Origin: AC-32 sp036522595
Lineage (GTDB): Bacteria > Actinomycetota > Thermoleophilia > Gaiellales > Gaiellaceae
Reading direction: 5' to 3'
Length of the DNA: 10,886 nt
Assembly (NCBI GenBank): GCA_036522595.1
Contig: DATDFL010000224.1
Span: forward strand, 1 to 10,886
Shown here one piece after another: positions 1 through 6,708 of the stretch. Each line of letters begins with the position of its first letter. Positions within the stretch are counted from its first letter, which is position 1. The notes beneath the pieces were generated by a model, which saw nothing but the letters and a program-made list of their open reading frames with translations, had not been told where the DNA came from and ran no database searches. Position numbers and translations under genes: made by a program.

Positions 1-468
1 GACGTCGAAGCGGTAGCTCGGAGCCTCCCGCGGCGGCGGATCCCAGTGGTGCCAGTGGCCGGTCTGCACCGCCTTCGCAAACGAGACCGCCTGGGCGACG
101 CGATCGCGCCTGCGCAGCCAGATGAAGCTCGGTCGCGGAAAAGGAGAGAGGTCCGGCAAAGCCCCCCACATCACCTTCGCCCCGAAGACGCCGTTCGCCG
201 TCGTCCCGGCGGCGAGGACGAGCTGCACGTACTCGTCGGCAGCGGTGACGCCCCAGGCCCGCTCGAGGCTCGCGCGCGTGTCGCGCCAGAACCACTCGTG
301 GGGCCGGCCCGCAATACCGGAGCTCGCGAGCAGGCCGCTCAGAAACCAGCTGCCGCAGCGGGGCGTCGCGCAGATGAAGTACGACCGGTTCGGTCGAGGC
401 TCGGGCGCAGGGCGCGGCGTGTTCACGACCCAGCGCGCGTAGTCCTCCGGCGAGCGGGCGAGATCCAC
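1..468 (-). CDS. Stf0-type sulfotransferase, 5' part (runs off left edge)
   Basis: This is the first 156 codons of a PAPS-dependent sulfotransferase of the Stf0 family (mycobacterial trehalose 2-sulfotransferase type). The frame is open to base 1 with no stop, so the C-terminal part lies outside the window. Family landmarks are the PAPS 5'-phosphate loop in YFICATPRCGSWFLSGLL (residues 30-47), GIAGRPHEWFW (51-61), FGAKVMW (95-101) and RRRDRVAQAVSFAKAVQTGHW (119-139). From memory, Glu58 in the RPHEWF segment falls where the proposed catalytic base of mycobacterial Stf0 lies. The P-loop has Cys where PRSGS is usual. I chose GTG at 468-466; GTG at 426-424 is an alternative, and neither has a clear ribosome binding site. 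It starts 18 bases after the flippase stop and in the same frame, so translational coupling is likely. The acceptor is unknown; a glycolipid or trehalose lipid is only a guess from the neighbouring flippase-like gene. Confidence 0.88.
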   Translation of the reverse strand, partial: MDLARSPEDYARWVVNTPRPAPEPRPNRSYFICATPRCGSWFLSGLLASSGIAGRPHEWFWRDTRASLERAWGVTAADEYVQLVLAAGTTANGVFGAKVMWGALPDLSPFPRPSFIWLRRRDRVAQAVSFAKAVQTGHWHHWDPPPREAPSYRFDV

Positions 469-486
469 GTGGTGAAGATAGACGCG

Positions 487-1506
487 CTAGAAGCGGACGG
501 CTGCGCGGGAGAGCTGCCCGACGCGGCGGCCGTAGAGCGCGAGGCCCGCCAGCGCGGCGACCCCGGTCGCGAGGCTTCCCGCGGCGGGGGTGAAGACCGA
601 GGCGGCGATCGCCGTGTCGCCGTTGTGCCCCGCCATCGCGAGCGCGCCGATCGCTGCGCCCTGGTAGAGGCCGACGTTCCCAGGCAGGAACGGCATCGTG
701 TTCGCGAGCCCGGTCACGACCATGTAGAGGAGCGCCGAGCCGACTCCCACGTGGACGCCGACGGCGTGGAGCAGGAAGAGAACGCCGAACCAGCGGGCAA
801 CCCAGGTCAGGACGAGGATCGCGCCGGCTCGGAACATGATCCCCTTGGGCGCGGCAGCGCCCTCGAAGAACGCGCCGACCCCCTCGGGCAGACGGTGGCG
901 AAGCTTCGCGTGCAGCAGCGAGGCGAGAAAAAGGCCGCCCGCAGCTGCGGGCAGGCCGACCAGCATGGTGATCTTCGCCCAGCTGGGGACCGGCAGGAAG
1001 AAGGCGGAGCCGGCCCCGACGAGCACGAAGGCGATCATCTCGAGCAGGTGCGCGCAGAGAAGGCTCCCTCCAGCGCGCGAGAAGCCCGGCCAGCGCGGGC
1101 CGGCCGTGACCTTCAGGACTGCGACTTTCGAGGCCTCGCCGAGCCGTCCGGGCAGAACGGTGTCCAGGAACGAGCCCACCGAGCTGGCCGTGTACATCGC
1201 GCGGAAGCCGATCGCGGGCGAGCGAACCGTGGAGGTCCACGCGAGCGCGCGAAGCGGCTGTACCGCTGCGCAGATCGCGAGGCCGGCAAGCAGGAAGCGC
1301 CAGTCAGGCGTCGCCGCGGCCGAGAGCACGCGGGTGCCCGTCCGCTGCACGAGCAGCGCGACGGCGCCCAGCGACACCAGGCCGATCACGATTGCAAGAG
1401 TCCGACGCCCCACCTGCACCTTCACGGCATCGGCAATTCGCCGCGCGCGGTCGAACCCCTGGAAGGGGGTAATGGCGACACGCGTCTTCAGAGTGGACGG
1501 TCGCAT
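487..1506 (-). CDS. Lysylphosphatidylglycerol synthase TM-domain / flippase-like membrane protein
   Basis: A 339-residue integral membrane protein of the LPG_synthase_TM (UPF0104) type. The family consists of the membrane domain of MprF-like enzymes without the aminoacyl transferase part; its members are linked to lipid or glycolipid handling and flipping. About eight hydrophobic segments are visible from residue 36 onward. The two family signature loops are present: LPGRLGEASKVAVL (118-131) and MPFLPGNVGLYQGAA (271-285). The start is uncertain. I used ATG at 1506-1504; GTG at 1521-1519 would add five residues, and neither has a strong ribosome binding site. The frame stays open far upstream, but that extension is antisense-type noise lying across the CinA-like gene. 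It sits 67 bases after the CinA-like gene and 18 bases before the sulfotransferase, so the three probably share a transcript. A role in moving a lipid that the sulfotransferase modifies is inference only. Confidence 0.88.
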   Translation of the reverse strand: MRPSTLKTRVAITPFQGFDRARRIADAVKVQVGRRTLAIVIGLVSLGAVALLVQRTGTRVLSAAATPDWRFLLAGLAICAAVQPLRALAWTSTVRSPAIGFRAMYTASSVGSFLDTVLPGRLGEASKVAVLKVTAGPRWPGFSRAGGSLLCAHLLEMIAFVLVGAGSAFFLPVPSWAKITMLVGLPAAAGGLFLASLLHAKLRHRLPEGVGAFFEGAAAPKGIMFRAGAILVLTWVARWFGVLFLLHAVGVHVGVGSALLYMVVTGLANTMPFLPGNVGLYQGAAIGALAMAGHNGDTAIAASVFTPAAGSLATGVAALAGLALYGRRVGQLSRAAVRF

Positions 1507-1573
1507 CCGCAGAGGCCACACGACCCCACATCGGGCGACCACCCTGCACGCTAACAGGCTTCTGCCGGCGGCG

Positions 1574-2293
1574 TCAGTCCAGGTCGGAGAGCTGGCCTTC
1601 CAGCCAGGCCTGCGCGGCGGCAAGGGCCTCGGGGTCGCTCGACTTGAGGACGATCTCGACGGTGCTGCCCTCCGCGCCGAAGCTCGGGTACGAGCCGAGG
1701 CGGACCTGCGGATGCTCGGTACCTGCGGCCTCGAGGATCTCGACGATCCGGCTCTCGGTCGTGCGATAGGTGCGCCGCCACGAGCCGATCGGGCTGCGGC
1801 CGCCGACCTCGGCTGCGACGAGCTCGAACATCGCCTCCATTTCCGAGGGGAGCCCGGGCAGGACATAGACGTTCGCGAGCACGAACCCCGGCGCGCCGCC
1901 TCGCTCGATCTCCATCGGACGGCTGCCCTCTGGGAGCTGCGCCCACCGGGCGGCGTACTCGGGCGCGGCCGGGAAGCGTTCCCGCAGGCTCGCCGCGACC
2001 TCGGGCTGTTCGACGAGCGGCACGCCGAAAGCAGCCCCGATCGCCTCGCGGGTGAGATCGTCGGGAGTGCCGCCCAGGCCGCCGGTGACGACCACGACAT
2101 CGGCTTCCTCGGCTTGAAAGCGGACGAACGCGGCCACGCGCTCCTCCTCGTCCGGAATCGCCGCGACGAGGATCACGTCGAAGCCGAGCTCCTCGAGCCG
2201 GGCCGCGAGCCACGAGCCGTTCGTGTTGACGATGTCCCCCGAGACGAGCTCGTTTCCGATGGTCACAATGGCCGCGGTCGGATGAGCCCCCAC
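1574..2293 (-). CDS. cinA: CinA N-terminal (MoaB/MogA-fold) domain protein, stand-alone
   Basis: A 239-residue protein matching the N-terminal half of CinA (competence/damage-inducible protein A, COG1058). Landmarks are TIGNELVSGDIVNTNGSWLA (11-30), VVVVTGGLGGTPDDLTREAI (66-85) and NVYVLPGLPSEMEAMF (141-156). In full-length CinA this MoaB-like domain is linked to ADP-ribose/NAD-cycle pyrophosphatase activity, and the C-terminal half is the NMN deamidase. Here the protein ends after the first domain and its C-terminal subdomain, so the deamidase half is missing; such short forms are common. The start is chosen at GTG 2293-2291, where a weak -10-like CATACT lies six bases upstream, fitting a leaderless message. 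GTG at 2265-2263 would also preserve the domain. The gene is divergent from the winged-helix gene beginning ten bases away and is probably the first gene of the cinA-like/flippase/sulfotransferase unit. Confidence 0.87.
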   Translation of the reverse strand: MGAHPTAAIVTIGNELVSGDIVNTNGSWLAARLEELGFDVILVAAIPDEEERVAAFVRFQAEEADVVVVTGGLGGTPDDLTREAIGAAFGVPLVEQPEVAASLRERFPAAPEYAARWAQLPEGSRPMEIERGGAPGFVLANVYVLPGLPSEMEAMFELVAAEVGGRSPIGSWRRTYRTTESRIVEILEAAGTEHPQVRLGSYPSFGAEGSTVEIVLKSSDPEALAAAQAWLEGQLSDLD

Positions 2294-2302
2294 GTCGCGA
2301 GT

Positions 2303-3040
2303 ATGGAGGAGCTTCGGGAGCGTCGCGCCTACGAATGCCGGCTGACGCCCGACCGGGCGCTGCAGTCGCTCGACGAGGCGGAGGAGTTTCTCCTGGACCG
2401 TGGACTCCTGACGCGAACCGCCGACTGCGCGCTGCCGAGCCTCTTCGAGGCCTGCCACGAGGAGCCGTATGCGCCCGGCAGCCCTGGGTTCGGGCAGTGG
2501 CCGCGGACGAAGTTCCCGTGGTTCGGCGAGCTCGGGGCGCGTGGGTACCCGGTGGTGGCGGTGCACCGCGGGAAAAACATGCTCGTGACGCCCGAGGTCG
2601 TGCACCTGCTCGACCCGATCTGCCGGGCCGAGCTCGAGCGCATGGCGGACGACCCGCTCTTGCGGCACCTCGCCGAGGCGGGTCCGTCCGAGCTCGAAGA
2701 TCTGCAGCTCGAGCTGGGGCTGAAGCCGAAGGAGCTGAAGGCTCTGCGCTCGCCGCTCGAGCGCTGCGGGGCGGTCGTCTCGCGGAGCATCGTCTACGAG
2801 GAGCCGCACCGGCACACGAGCGAGCTCTCGCGCTGGGACCACCTCGTGCCGGCGCCGGCCGAAGGCGGCGGTCTCGCCGAGCTGGTGGTTGCAGGCGTAC
2901 GCGCAGCGGTGCTCGCGCCAGAGCGGGAGGTGCCGAAATGGTTCTCCTGGCGCTGGTACTGGGAGGACGATCTCGTCGACCGGCTCGTCGAGGAGGGCCG
3001 GCTGGTGCGGCCGGAGGACGGGTGGCTGGCGACGCCGTGA
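2303..3040 (+). CDS. AlkZ/YcaQ-related winged-helix DNA-binding protein
   Basis: A soluble 245-residue protein that I assign, with moderate certainty, to the AlkZ-related (YcaQ-like, HTH_42) group, whose best-known members are DNA glycosylases acting on alkylated or cross-linked bases. Visible support is an N-terminal segment of the 'decision' type (FGQWPRTKFPWFGELGARGY, 63-82), followed by VVAVHRGKNMLVTPEVVHLL. A winged-helix-like stretch follows at 118-165, with GPSELEDLQLELGLKPKELK as the helix-turn-helix core. The C-terminal part (RHTSELSRWDHLVP, then KWFSWRWYWEDDLVDRLVEEG) is rich in tryptophan. At about 245 residues it is shorter than AlkZ itself (about 400), and I cannot identify the QxQ or QxD catalytic motif of that enzyme, so glycosylase activity is not claimed. 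I chose ATG 2303; ATG 2282 is in frame but would overlap the divergent CinA-like start. The stop overlaps the next gene's start in GTGA. Confidence 0.6.
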   Translation: MEELRERRAYECRLTPDRALQSLDEAEEFLLDRGLLTRTADCALPSLFEACHEEPYAPGSPGFGQWPRTKFPWFGELGARGYPVVAVHRGKNMLVTPEVVHLLDPICRAELERMADDPLLRHLAEAGPSELEDLQLELGLKPKELKALRSPLERCGAVVSRSIVYEEPHRHTSELSRWDHLVPAPAEGGGLAELVVAGVRAAVLAPEREVPKWFSWRWYWEDDLVDRLVEEGRLVRPEDGWLATP

Positions 3041-3969
3041 TCCGCGAGCTGAGGCAGGAGGACGCAGCAGCCGTGGCGCGCCTCGAGCTCGAGATCGTGC
3101 CCGACCAAGTGCTGACGCCCGAGGTCGTCTGGCAGCGCGCCTCGCGGCAGGTGGAGCGGGAGCAGCTGCGCACCTGGGTCGCGGAGCTGGACGGCGAGGT
3201 CGTCGCGTACGCGCACGCGAGCTTCGAGTGGTCGATGCCGACGCCGGGGAAGGGGCGGTTCTGGATCGGCGTCGTTCCCCGAGCCCGGGAGCGCGGGATC
3301 GGATCGGCGCTCTACGAGCAGGCCCTCGAGCACCTCCGCTCGCACGGAGCCTGGCGGGCTCGCACCTGGGTCGATGCCGATCCCGCGGGAACCCGCTTCG
3401 TCGAGCGACGCGGCTTCGAGCCGCTCGAGGTCGACCGGGTCTCGGCACTGGAGCTGGGCGGGGCCGAGATCCCCGAGCCGACCGTGCCCGAGGGTTTTGG
3501 CGTCGTGCCGCTGGGCGAGGCCCGGGATCGTAAGCAGGACCTGTACGAGATCTGCGCGGCGGGCGAGCTCGACATGCCCGGCGAGGAGCCGGAAACGGAG
3601 CTCTCCTTCGAGGACTGGCTCCAGGACGACTACGGCTCTCCCGCGCTCACGGACGAGGGCAGCTTCGTGGTGCTTTCTGGAGAGCGGGTGGTCGCGCTTG
3701 CTTTCCTGACCGTCGATCCGGAGCGGCGGCTCGCGTACAACCAGATGACCGCGACGCTGCCGGAATTCCGGCGGCGGGGGCTGGCGCTGGCGGTGAAGCT
3801 CGCAGCGGCGCGGTGGGCGGCCGCGAACGGCTACGAGCGGATCGTGACCGAGAACAACGCGGACAACGAGGGCATGCTCGCGGTGAACGGGCGCGTCGGC
3901 TACCGGCCCCTCTACGACCAGGTCGGCTGGTTAAGGCAGTGGGAACGGCCGCCGGGCGAGCGCGGGTAG
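3037..3969 (+). CDS. Tandem-GNAT N-acetyltransferase
   Basis: A 310-residue cytosolic protein made of two GNAT acetyltransferase domains, which transfer acetyl groups from acetyl-CoA to an amine acceptor. The N-terminal domain (about 1-140) carries the acetyl-CoA loop VVPRARERGIGSALYEQAL (79-97) and ends in VERRGFEPL. The C-terminal domain (about 150-302) carries TATLPEFRRRGLALAVKLAA (238-257) and the late TENNADNEGMLAVNGRVGYR (271-290), typical of the tandem-GNAT family that includes mycothiol synthase-like proteins. The second loop, RRRGLA, fits the Q/RxxGxG/A pattern. The GTG start at 3037 shares four bases (GTGA) with the upstream stop, so the two genes are translationally coupled. The substrate cannot be told from sequence. 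Its last 39 bases overlap, on the opposite strand, the end of the alpha-repeat gene of the B12 operon. Confidence 0.85.
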   Translation: MIRELRQEDAAAVARLELEIVPDQVLTPEVVWQRASRQVEREQLRTWVAELDGEVVAYAHASFEWSMPTPGKGRFWIGVVPRARERGIGSALYEQALEHLRSHGAWRARTWVDADPAGTRFVERRGFEPLEVDRVSALELGGAEIPEPTVPEGFGVVPLGEARDRKQDLYEICAAGELDMPGEEPETELSFEDWLQDDYGSPALTDEGSFVVLSGERVVALAFLTVDPERRLAYNQMTATLPEFRRRGLALAVKLAAARWAAANGYERIVTENNADNEGMLAVNGRVGYRPLYDQVGWLRQWERPPGERG

Positions 3970-4740
3970 CACCTGCGCCGTGACCCATACGGGCGTCGTC
4001 ACGTAGCGGGCGGAGTAGCGGTAGCTCCCGTCGGTGCGGCGGAGCCGCTGCAGGTAGCGGAAGGCTCCTCTCGGGACCGGCTTGCGCGCGGCGAGGAAGG
4101 CCTGGATCGCCCACGCGGTCGACTGCGAATCGGAGCCGCGCCTCGGCGTGAGCTCGAAGCCGCCGTCCGGGTTGTGCAGGCTGCGGAGGTAGGCGAGGCC
4201 GCGGCGGACGGGCGCTCCGCGGATGCCCGCCGTGCGAAGTGCCTCGACTGCCGCCGCCGTGTCGTTCGAGTCCGGCGCGCCGCCGGGCGACCAGCCCCAG
4301 CCGCCCGAGCGACCCTGCGCGCGAAGCACGTAGCGCACAGCGCTGCGCGGCGCCTTCTCGCCGGCCTGCCGTAGCGCCAGGATCGCCCACACGGTCGAGT
4401 TGACCGATGGGCCGATCCGTCCGTTGCGGTGCTGGAGCGCGCGGATCCGCGCGAGCAGGCGATCCGGCCGCCGGCCGAGGGTGCTCTCCGCAGTCGCGAC
4501 GAGCTCGATGTCGGTGGCATCGGTCAGGTCTTCCTCGTGCGCGACGAGGTACGAGAGCGCGCTCGGGCCGACCTCCTCGCGTGCCGCCCGCAGCCCGAGC
4601 ACGGCCCAGGCGGTGAGCTGCGGGTACGGTGAACCGCTCGCCTCGGCGAAGCCGCCGTTCGGCCGCTGATGGTCGATGAGGAACCCGGCCGGGGTCGACG
4701 ACGCGGCAATCAGGAGCGCGGCGGCGATCTTCAGGCCCAC
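3931..4740 (-). CDS. Secreted squalene-cyclase-type alpha/alpha-repeat protein, transcobalamin alpha-domain-like
   Basis: A 269-residue protein of the prenyltransferase/squalene-oxidase repeat superfamily. Six repeat units are visible, at about 20-52, 60-90, 97-126, 135-172, 182-218 and 228-262. Most contain a QW-like core such as HQRPNGGF, RSGGWGW, HNPDGGF or RRTDGSY, followed by a helix of the TAWAVLGLRAA type. Six repeats fit an alpha6/alpha6 barrel. Residues 1-18 look like a short signal peptide, so export is likely. It lacks the DXDD catalytic motif and is less than half the length of a squalene-hopene cyclase, so it is unlikely to be a cyclase. Its place in a B12-riboswitch operon with two DUF4430 proteins suggests it corresponds to the barrel domain of transcobalamin and intrinsic factor; this is inference. 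The GTG start at 4740 overlaps the S-component stop by ten bases, with a weak GAGG four bases upstream. It is the last gene of the operon. Confidence 0.85.
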   Translation of the reverse strand: MGLKIAAALLIAASSTPAGFLIDHQRPNGGFAEASGSPYPQLTAWAVLGLRAAREEVGPSALSYLVAHEEDLTDATDIELVATAESTLGRRPDRLLARIRALQHRNGRIGPSVNSTVWAILALRQAGEKAPRSAVRYVLRAQGRSGGWGWSPGGAPDSNDTAAAVEALRTAGIRGAPVRRGLAYLRSLHNPDGGFELTPRRGSDSQSTAWAIQAFLAARKPVPRGAFRYLQRLRRTDGSYRYSARYVTTPVWVTAQVLPALARRPFPLP

Positions 4741-5405
4741 ACGACCTCGGCTTTGAGGCGACGCGCGTAGCGCTCGAGCAGGCGTCTCAGCTCAGGACCG
4801 ACCGCGAGCGCGAGGACGAGGTTGCCGGTCGCGTGGGCCACGTCGAACCAGATGCCGCGCGCGTAGAGCGCGGCGAACGCCTGCCAGGTGTGTGGATAGA
4901 AGCTGAGCCACTCCCAGACGTCCATCACGGCGTCGAACCCGAAGCCGAGGACGAAGCAGAAGATCGCGAGCGGGATCCGCCGGCGGAGCAGCTTCGCGCC
5001 GAGGCCGGCGAGCAGCCCGCATCCGCCCCACGCCAGCATCTGCCACGGCGTATACGCGCCCTGGCCGAGGTAGAGGTTCGAGACGAGCGCGGCCAACGCT
5101 CCGGTCGAGGCACCAGCGCGCGGGCCGAGCGCGACCCCGGCGACGACCGCCGTGACCGTCACGGGCTGCACATTCGGGATCGCCGCGAAGAGCACTCGCC
5201 CGGCGGCCGCCGCGGCCGCGAGCGTCGCGATCAGCACCAGCTCCTTGCTCGAGCCTGGGCCCGACTCGAGCCACGCAGCTCCGGCGACGATCAGCGCGCC
5301 GGCGACGAGCAGCAGCGAGAGCGCCGCATCGTCCGGCCGGGCGACGGCCCACGCGGCCGCCGCGAAGGCGGCGGACACCGCGAGCGCACCGGCGAGCCTA
5401 GGCAA
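4731..5405 (-). CDS. ECF transporter substrate-specific (S) component, B12-regulated
   Basis: A 224-residue membrane protein with about six hydrophobic segments, fitting the S component of an energy-coupling factor importer, which binds the vitamin and partners the T and A subunits encoded just upstream. The central stretch from RVLFAAIPNVQPVTVTA (70-86) through GPRAGASTGALAALVSNLYL (94-113) and YTPWQMLAWGGCGLLAGLGA (118-137) has the layout of ECF S proteins of the ECF_trnsprt family. Acidic and aromatic residues cluster in DVWEWLSFYPHTW (162-174). The TTG start at 5405-5403 is well supported: GGGAGG lies six bases upstream, and the start overlaps the ATPase stop by eight bases. The riboswitch on the operon makes a corrinoid, or a piece of one such as cobinamide or dimethylbenzimidazole, the most likely cargo. 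The sequence alone does not say which. Confidence 0.85.
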   Translation of the reverse strand: MPRLAGALAVSAAFAAAAWAVARPDDAALSLLLVAGALIVAGAAWLESGPGSSKELVLIATLAAAAAAGRVLFAAIPNVQPVTVTAVVAGVALGPRAGASTGALAALVSNLYLGQGAYTPWQMLAWGGCGLLAGLGAKLLRRRIPLAIFCFVLGFGFDAVMDVWEWLSFYPHTWQAFAALYARGIWFDVAHATGNLVLALAVGPELRRLLERYARRLKAEVVWA

Positions 5406-6708
5406 GGACCGCCTCCCGCTCCGGGACGGTGGACACGACCCGGTCCGCGACGGCTGCGCCGAAGACGAGGTCGTTCGTCGCCACCAGCGTGGCGCGGCCC
5501 CGTGCCTGCGCCCGCAGCAGCTCGACGAGCTCGTCCTTGCGCTGCGGATCGATGCCGCGCGTCGGCTCGTCTAGCACGAGCAGGTCGGGCTCCGCGACGA
5601 GGACTGCCGCGAGTGCCAGCCGCTCGCGCTCACCGCTGGAGAGATCGCGCGGGTGCCGCGCCGCGTGACCCGCCAGGCCGAGCTCCGCGAGCGCCCTCCG
5701 CGCCCTTGCGAGATCCCCGCCGACCGCGAGCGCGGCTTCCTCCTCGGCCCGCTCGGAGACGAGATAGCGCCCGGGATCCTGGCTGAGGTAGCAGGCACGG
5801 CCCTCGCGCTCGACCCTTCCGCCCTGCGGTTCGAGCAGCCCCGCTGCGAGCTTGCCGATCGTCGTCTTCCCGGAGCCGTTCGGCCCGAGCAGCGCGACGA
5901 TCTCGCCCCGTCCGACCGACAGGCTCACGCCGTCGAGCACGGGCCGGTCATAGGCGAAGCTGACGTTCTCGAGGCTGCAGATCGCGTCGGCGGTGGGCTC
6001 TCCGTGCGGCAGCGCGGCCTGGCGCGGGAGCCACGCGTCGGGGAGGCCGTCCTCGCGTAACCGGCCCTCGTCGAGGAAGAGGACGCGGTCGCACGCCTCG
6101 ACTACCCGCTCCGGCCGGTGCTCCGAAACCACGACCGCCGCCCCGGACGAGCGCGCAAGCTCGATCGCCGCCGCCGCGCCGTCGGGGTCGAGCTGCGAAG
6201 TCGGCTCGTCGAGAAGCAGCAGCTGCGGCGAGAGCGCGAGAACCGAGGCGAGGCAGACGCGCTGCAGCTCGCCGCCCGAGAGCTCCGCGACAGGCCGGTG
6301 GGCGAGCGCACCCGCGCCGACGGCGTCCAGCGCGGCCGCCGCGCGTACCGGGATCTCCGCCGGGGGGGTCCCGATGTTCTCGAGCCCGAACGCAACCTCG
6401 GCCTCGACCCGCGTGAAGACGACCTGGTCCTCCGGGTCCTGGAAGAGCGTCGCAACCGTGCCCGCGAGGTCGGCAGGCCGCGTCGTCCGCGTGTCGCGGC
6501 CGGCGATCTCGACCTGCCCCTCGAACCGGCCGCCGTGGAAGTGCGGCACGAGCCCGGCCAGCGCCCGGAGCAGCGTCGACTTGCCGGAGCCGGAGGGCCC
6601 GAACAGCGCCACGACCTCGCCGGGCTCGATCTCCAGCGAGACGTCACGCAGCGCCGGCCCAGCCTCCGGGTAGCTGAACGACAGCCCGCGGACGCGCGCT
6701 AGAGCCAC
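5398..6708 (-). CDS. ecfA: ECF transporter ATPase, two fused CbiO/EcfA domains
   Basis: A 436-residue cytosolic protein with two ABC ATPase domains in one chain, powering the ECF importer. Domain 1 has Walker A GPSGSGKST (37-45), Q-loop Gln90 in LFQDPEDQV, signature LSGGELQR (143-150), Walker B LLLLDEP (163-169) and switch His197 in SEHRPE. Domain 2 has Walker A GPNGSGKTT (275-283), Q-loop Gln310 in LSQDPGRY, signature LSSGERER (356-363) and Walker B LLVLDEP (376-382). In domain 2 the usual switch histidine is replaced by Asn412 in VATNDLVF, so the two ATP sites are probably unequal. The start is GTG 6708-6706, overlapping the T-component stop by ten bases. The frame is open further upstream, but that part overlays the T gene and has no ABC character. 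Confidence 0.95.
   Translation of the reverse strand: MALARVRGLSFSYPEAGPALRDVSLEIEPGEVVALFGPSGSGKSTLLRALAGLVPHFHGGRFEGQVEIAGRDTRTTRPADLAGTVATLFQDPEDQVVFTRVEAEVAFGLENIGTPPAEIPVRAAAALDAVGAGALAHRPVAELSGGELQRVCLASVLALSPQLLLLDEPTSQLDPDGAAAAIELARSSGAAVVVSEHRPERVVEACDRVLFLDEGRLREDGLPDAWLPRQAALPHGEPTADAICSLENVSFAYDRPVLDGVSLSVGRGEIVALLGPNGSGKTTIGKLAAGLLEPQGGRVEREGRACYLSQDPGRYLVSERAEEEAALAVGGDLARARRALAELGLAGHAARHPRDLSSGERERLALAAVLVAEPDLLVLDEPTRGIDPQRKDELVELLRAQARGRATLVATNDLVFGAAVADRVVSTVPEREAVLA
5406..5416 (-). promoter_or_regulatory. Ribosome binding site fixing a TTG start
   Basis: On the minus strand GGGAGGCGGTCC precedes TTG at 5405-5403, giving a near-ideal ribosome binding site six bases from the start. 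It decides the start of the ECF S component inside the end of the ATPase gene. Confidence 0.75.

Noticed and set aside
46..1554. Long plus-strand open frame opposite the sulfotransferase and flippase genes
   Set aside because: Its product is an arginine-, glutamate- and alanine-rich string with no domain; it mirrors high-GC codon use of the recognised membrane and sulfotransferase genes on the other strand.
836..2281. Upstream extension of the winged-helix reading frame
   Set aside because: The frame is open, but this part lies antisense to the flippase and CinA-like genes and has no recognisable protein character; homology begins near ATG 2303.
2335..3036. Upstream extension of the acetyltransferase frame
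   Set aside because: It overlaps the winged-helix gene in another frame and is arginine/glycine/alanine-rich; the GNAT fold starts right at GTG 3037.
2294..3448. Upstream extension of the CinA-like reading frame
   Set aside because: This stretch is the antisense of the winged-helix and acetyltransferase genes; the CinA fold begins only at about 2265-2293.
3931..4740. Functional squalene/hopene cyclase or prenyltransferase
   Set aside because: Only the repeat fold is present; the length is less than half that of a cyclase and no DXDD motif is seen.
4833..5786. Plus-strand open frame opposite the S component and ATPase
   Set aside because: The product is arginine- and proline-rich without domains; both opposite-strand genes are unmistakable.
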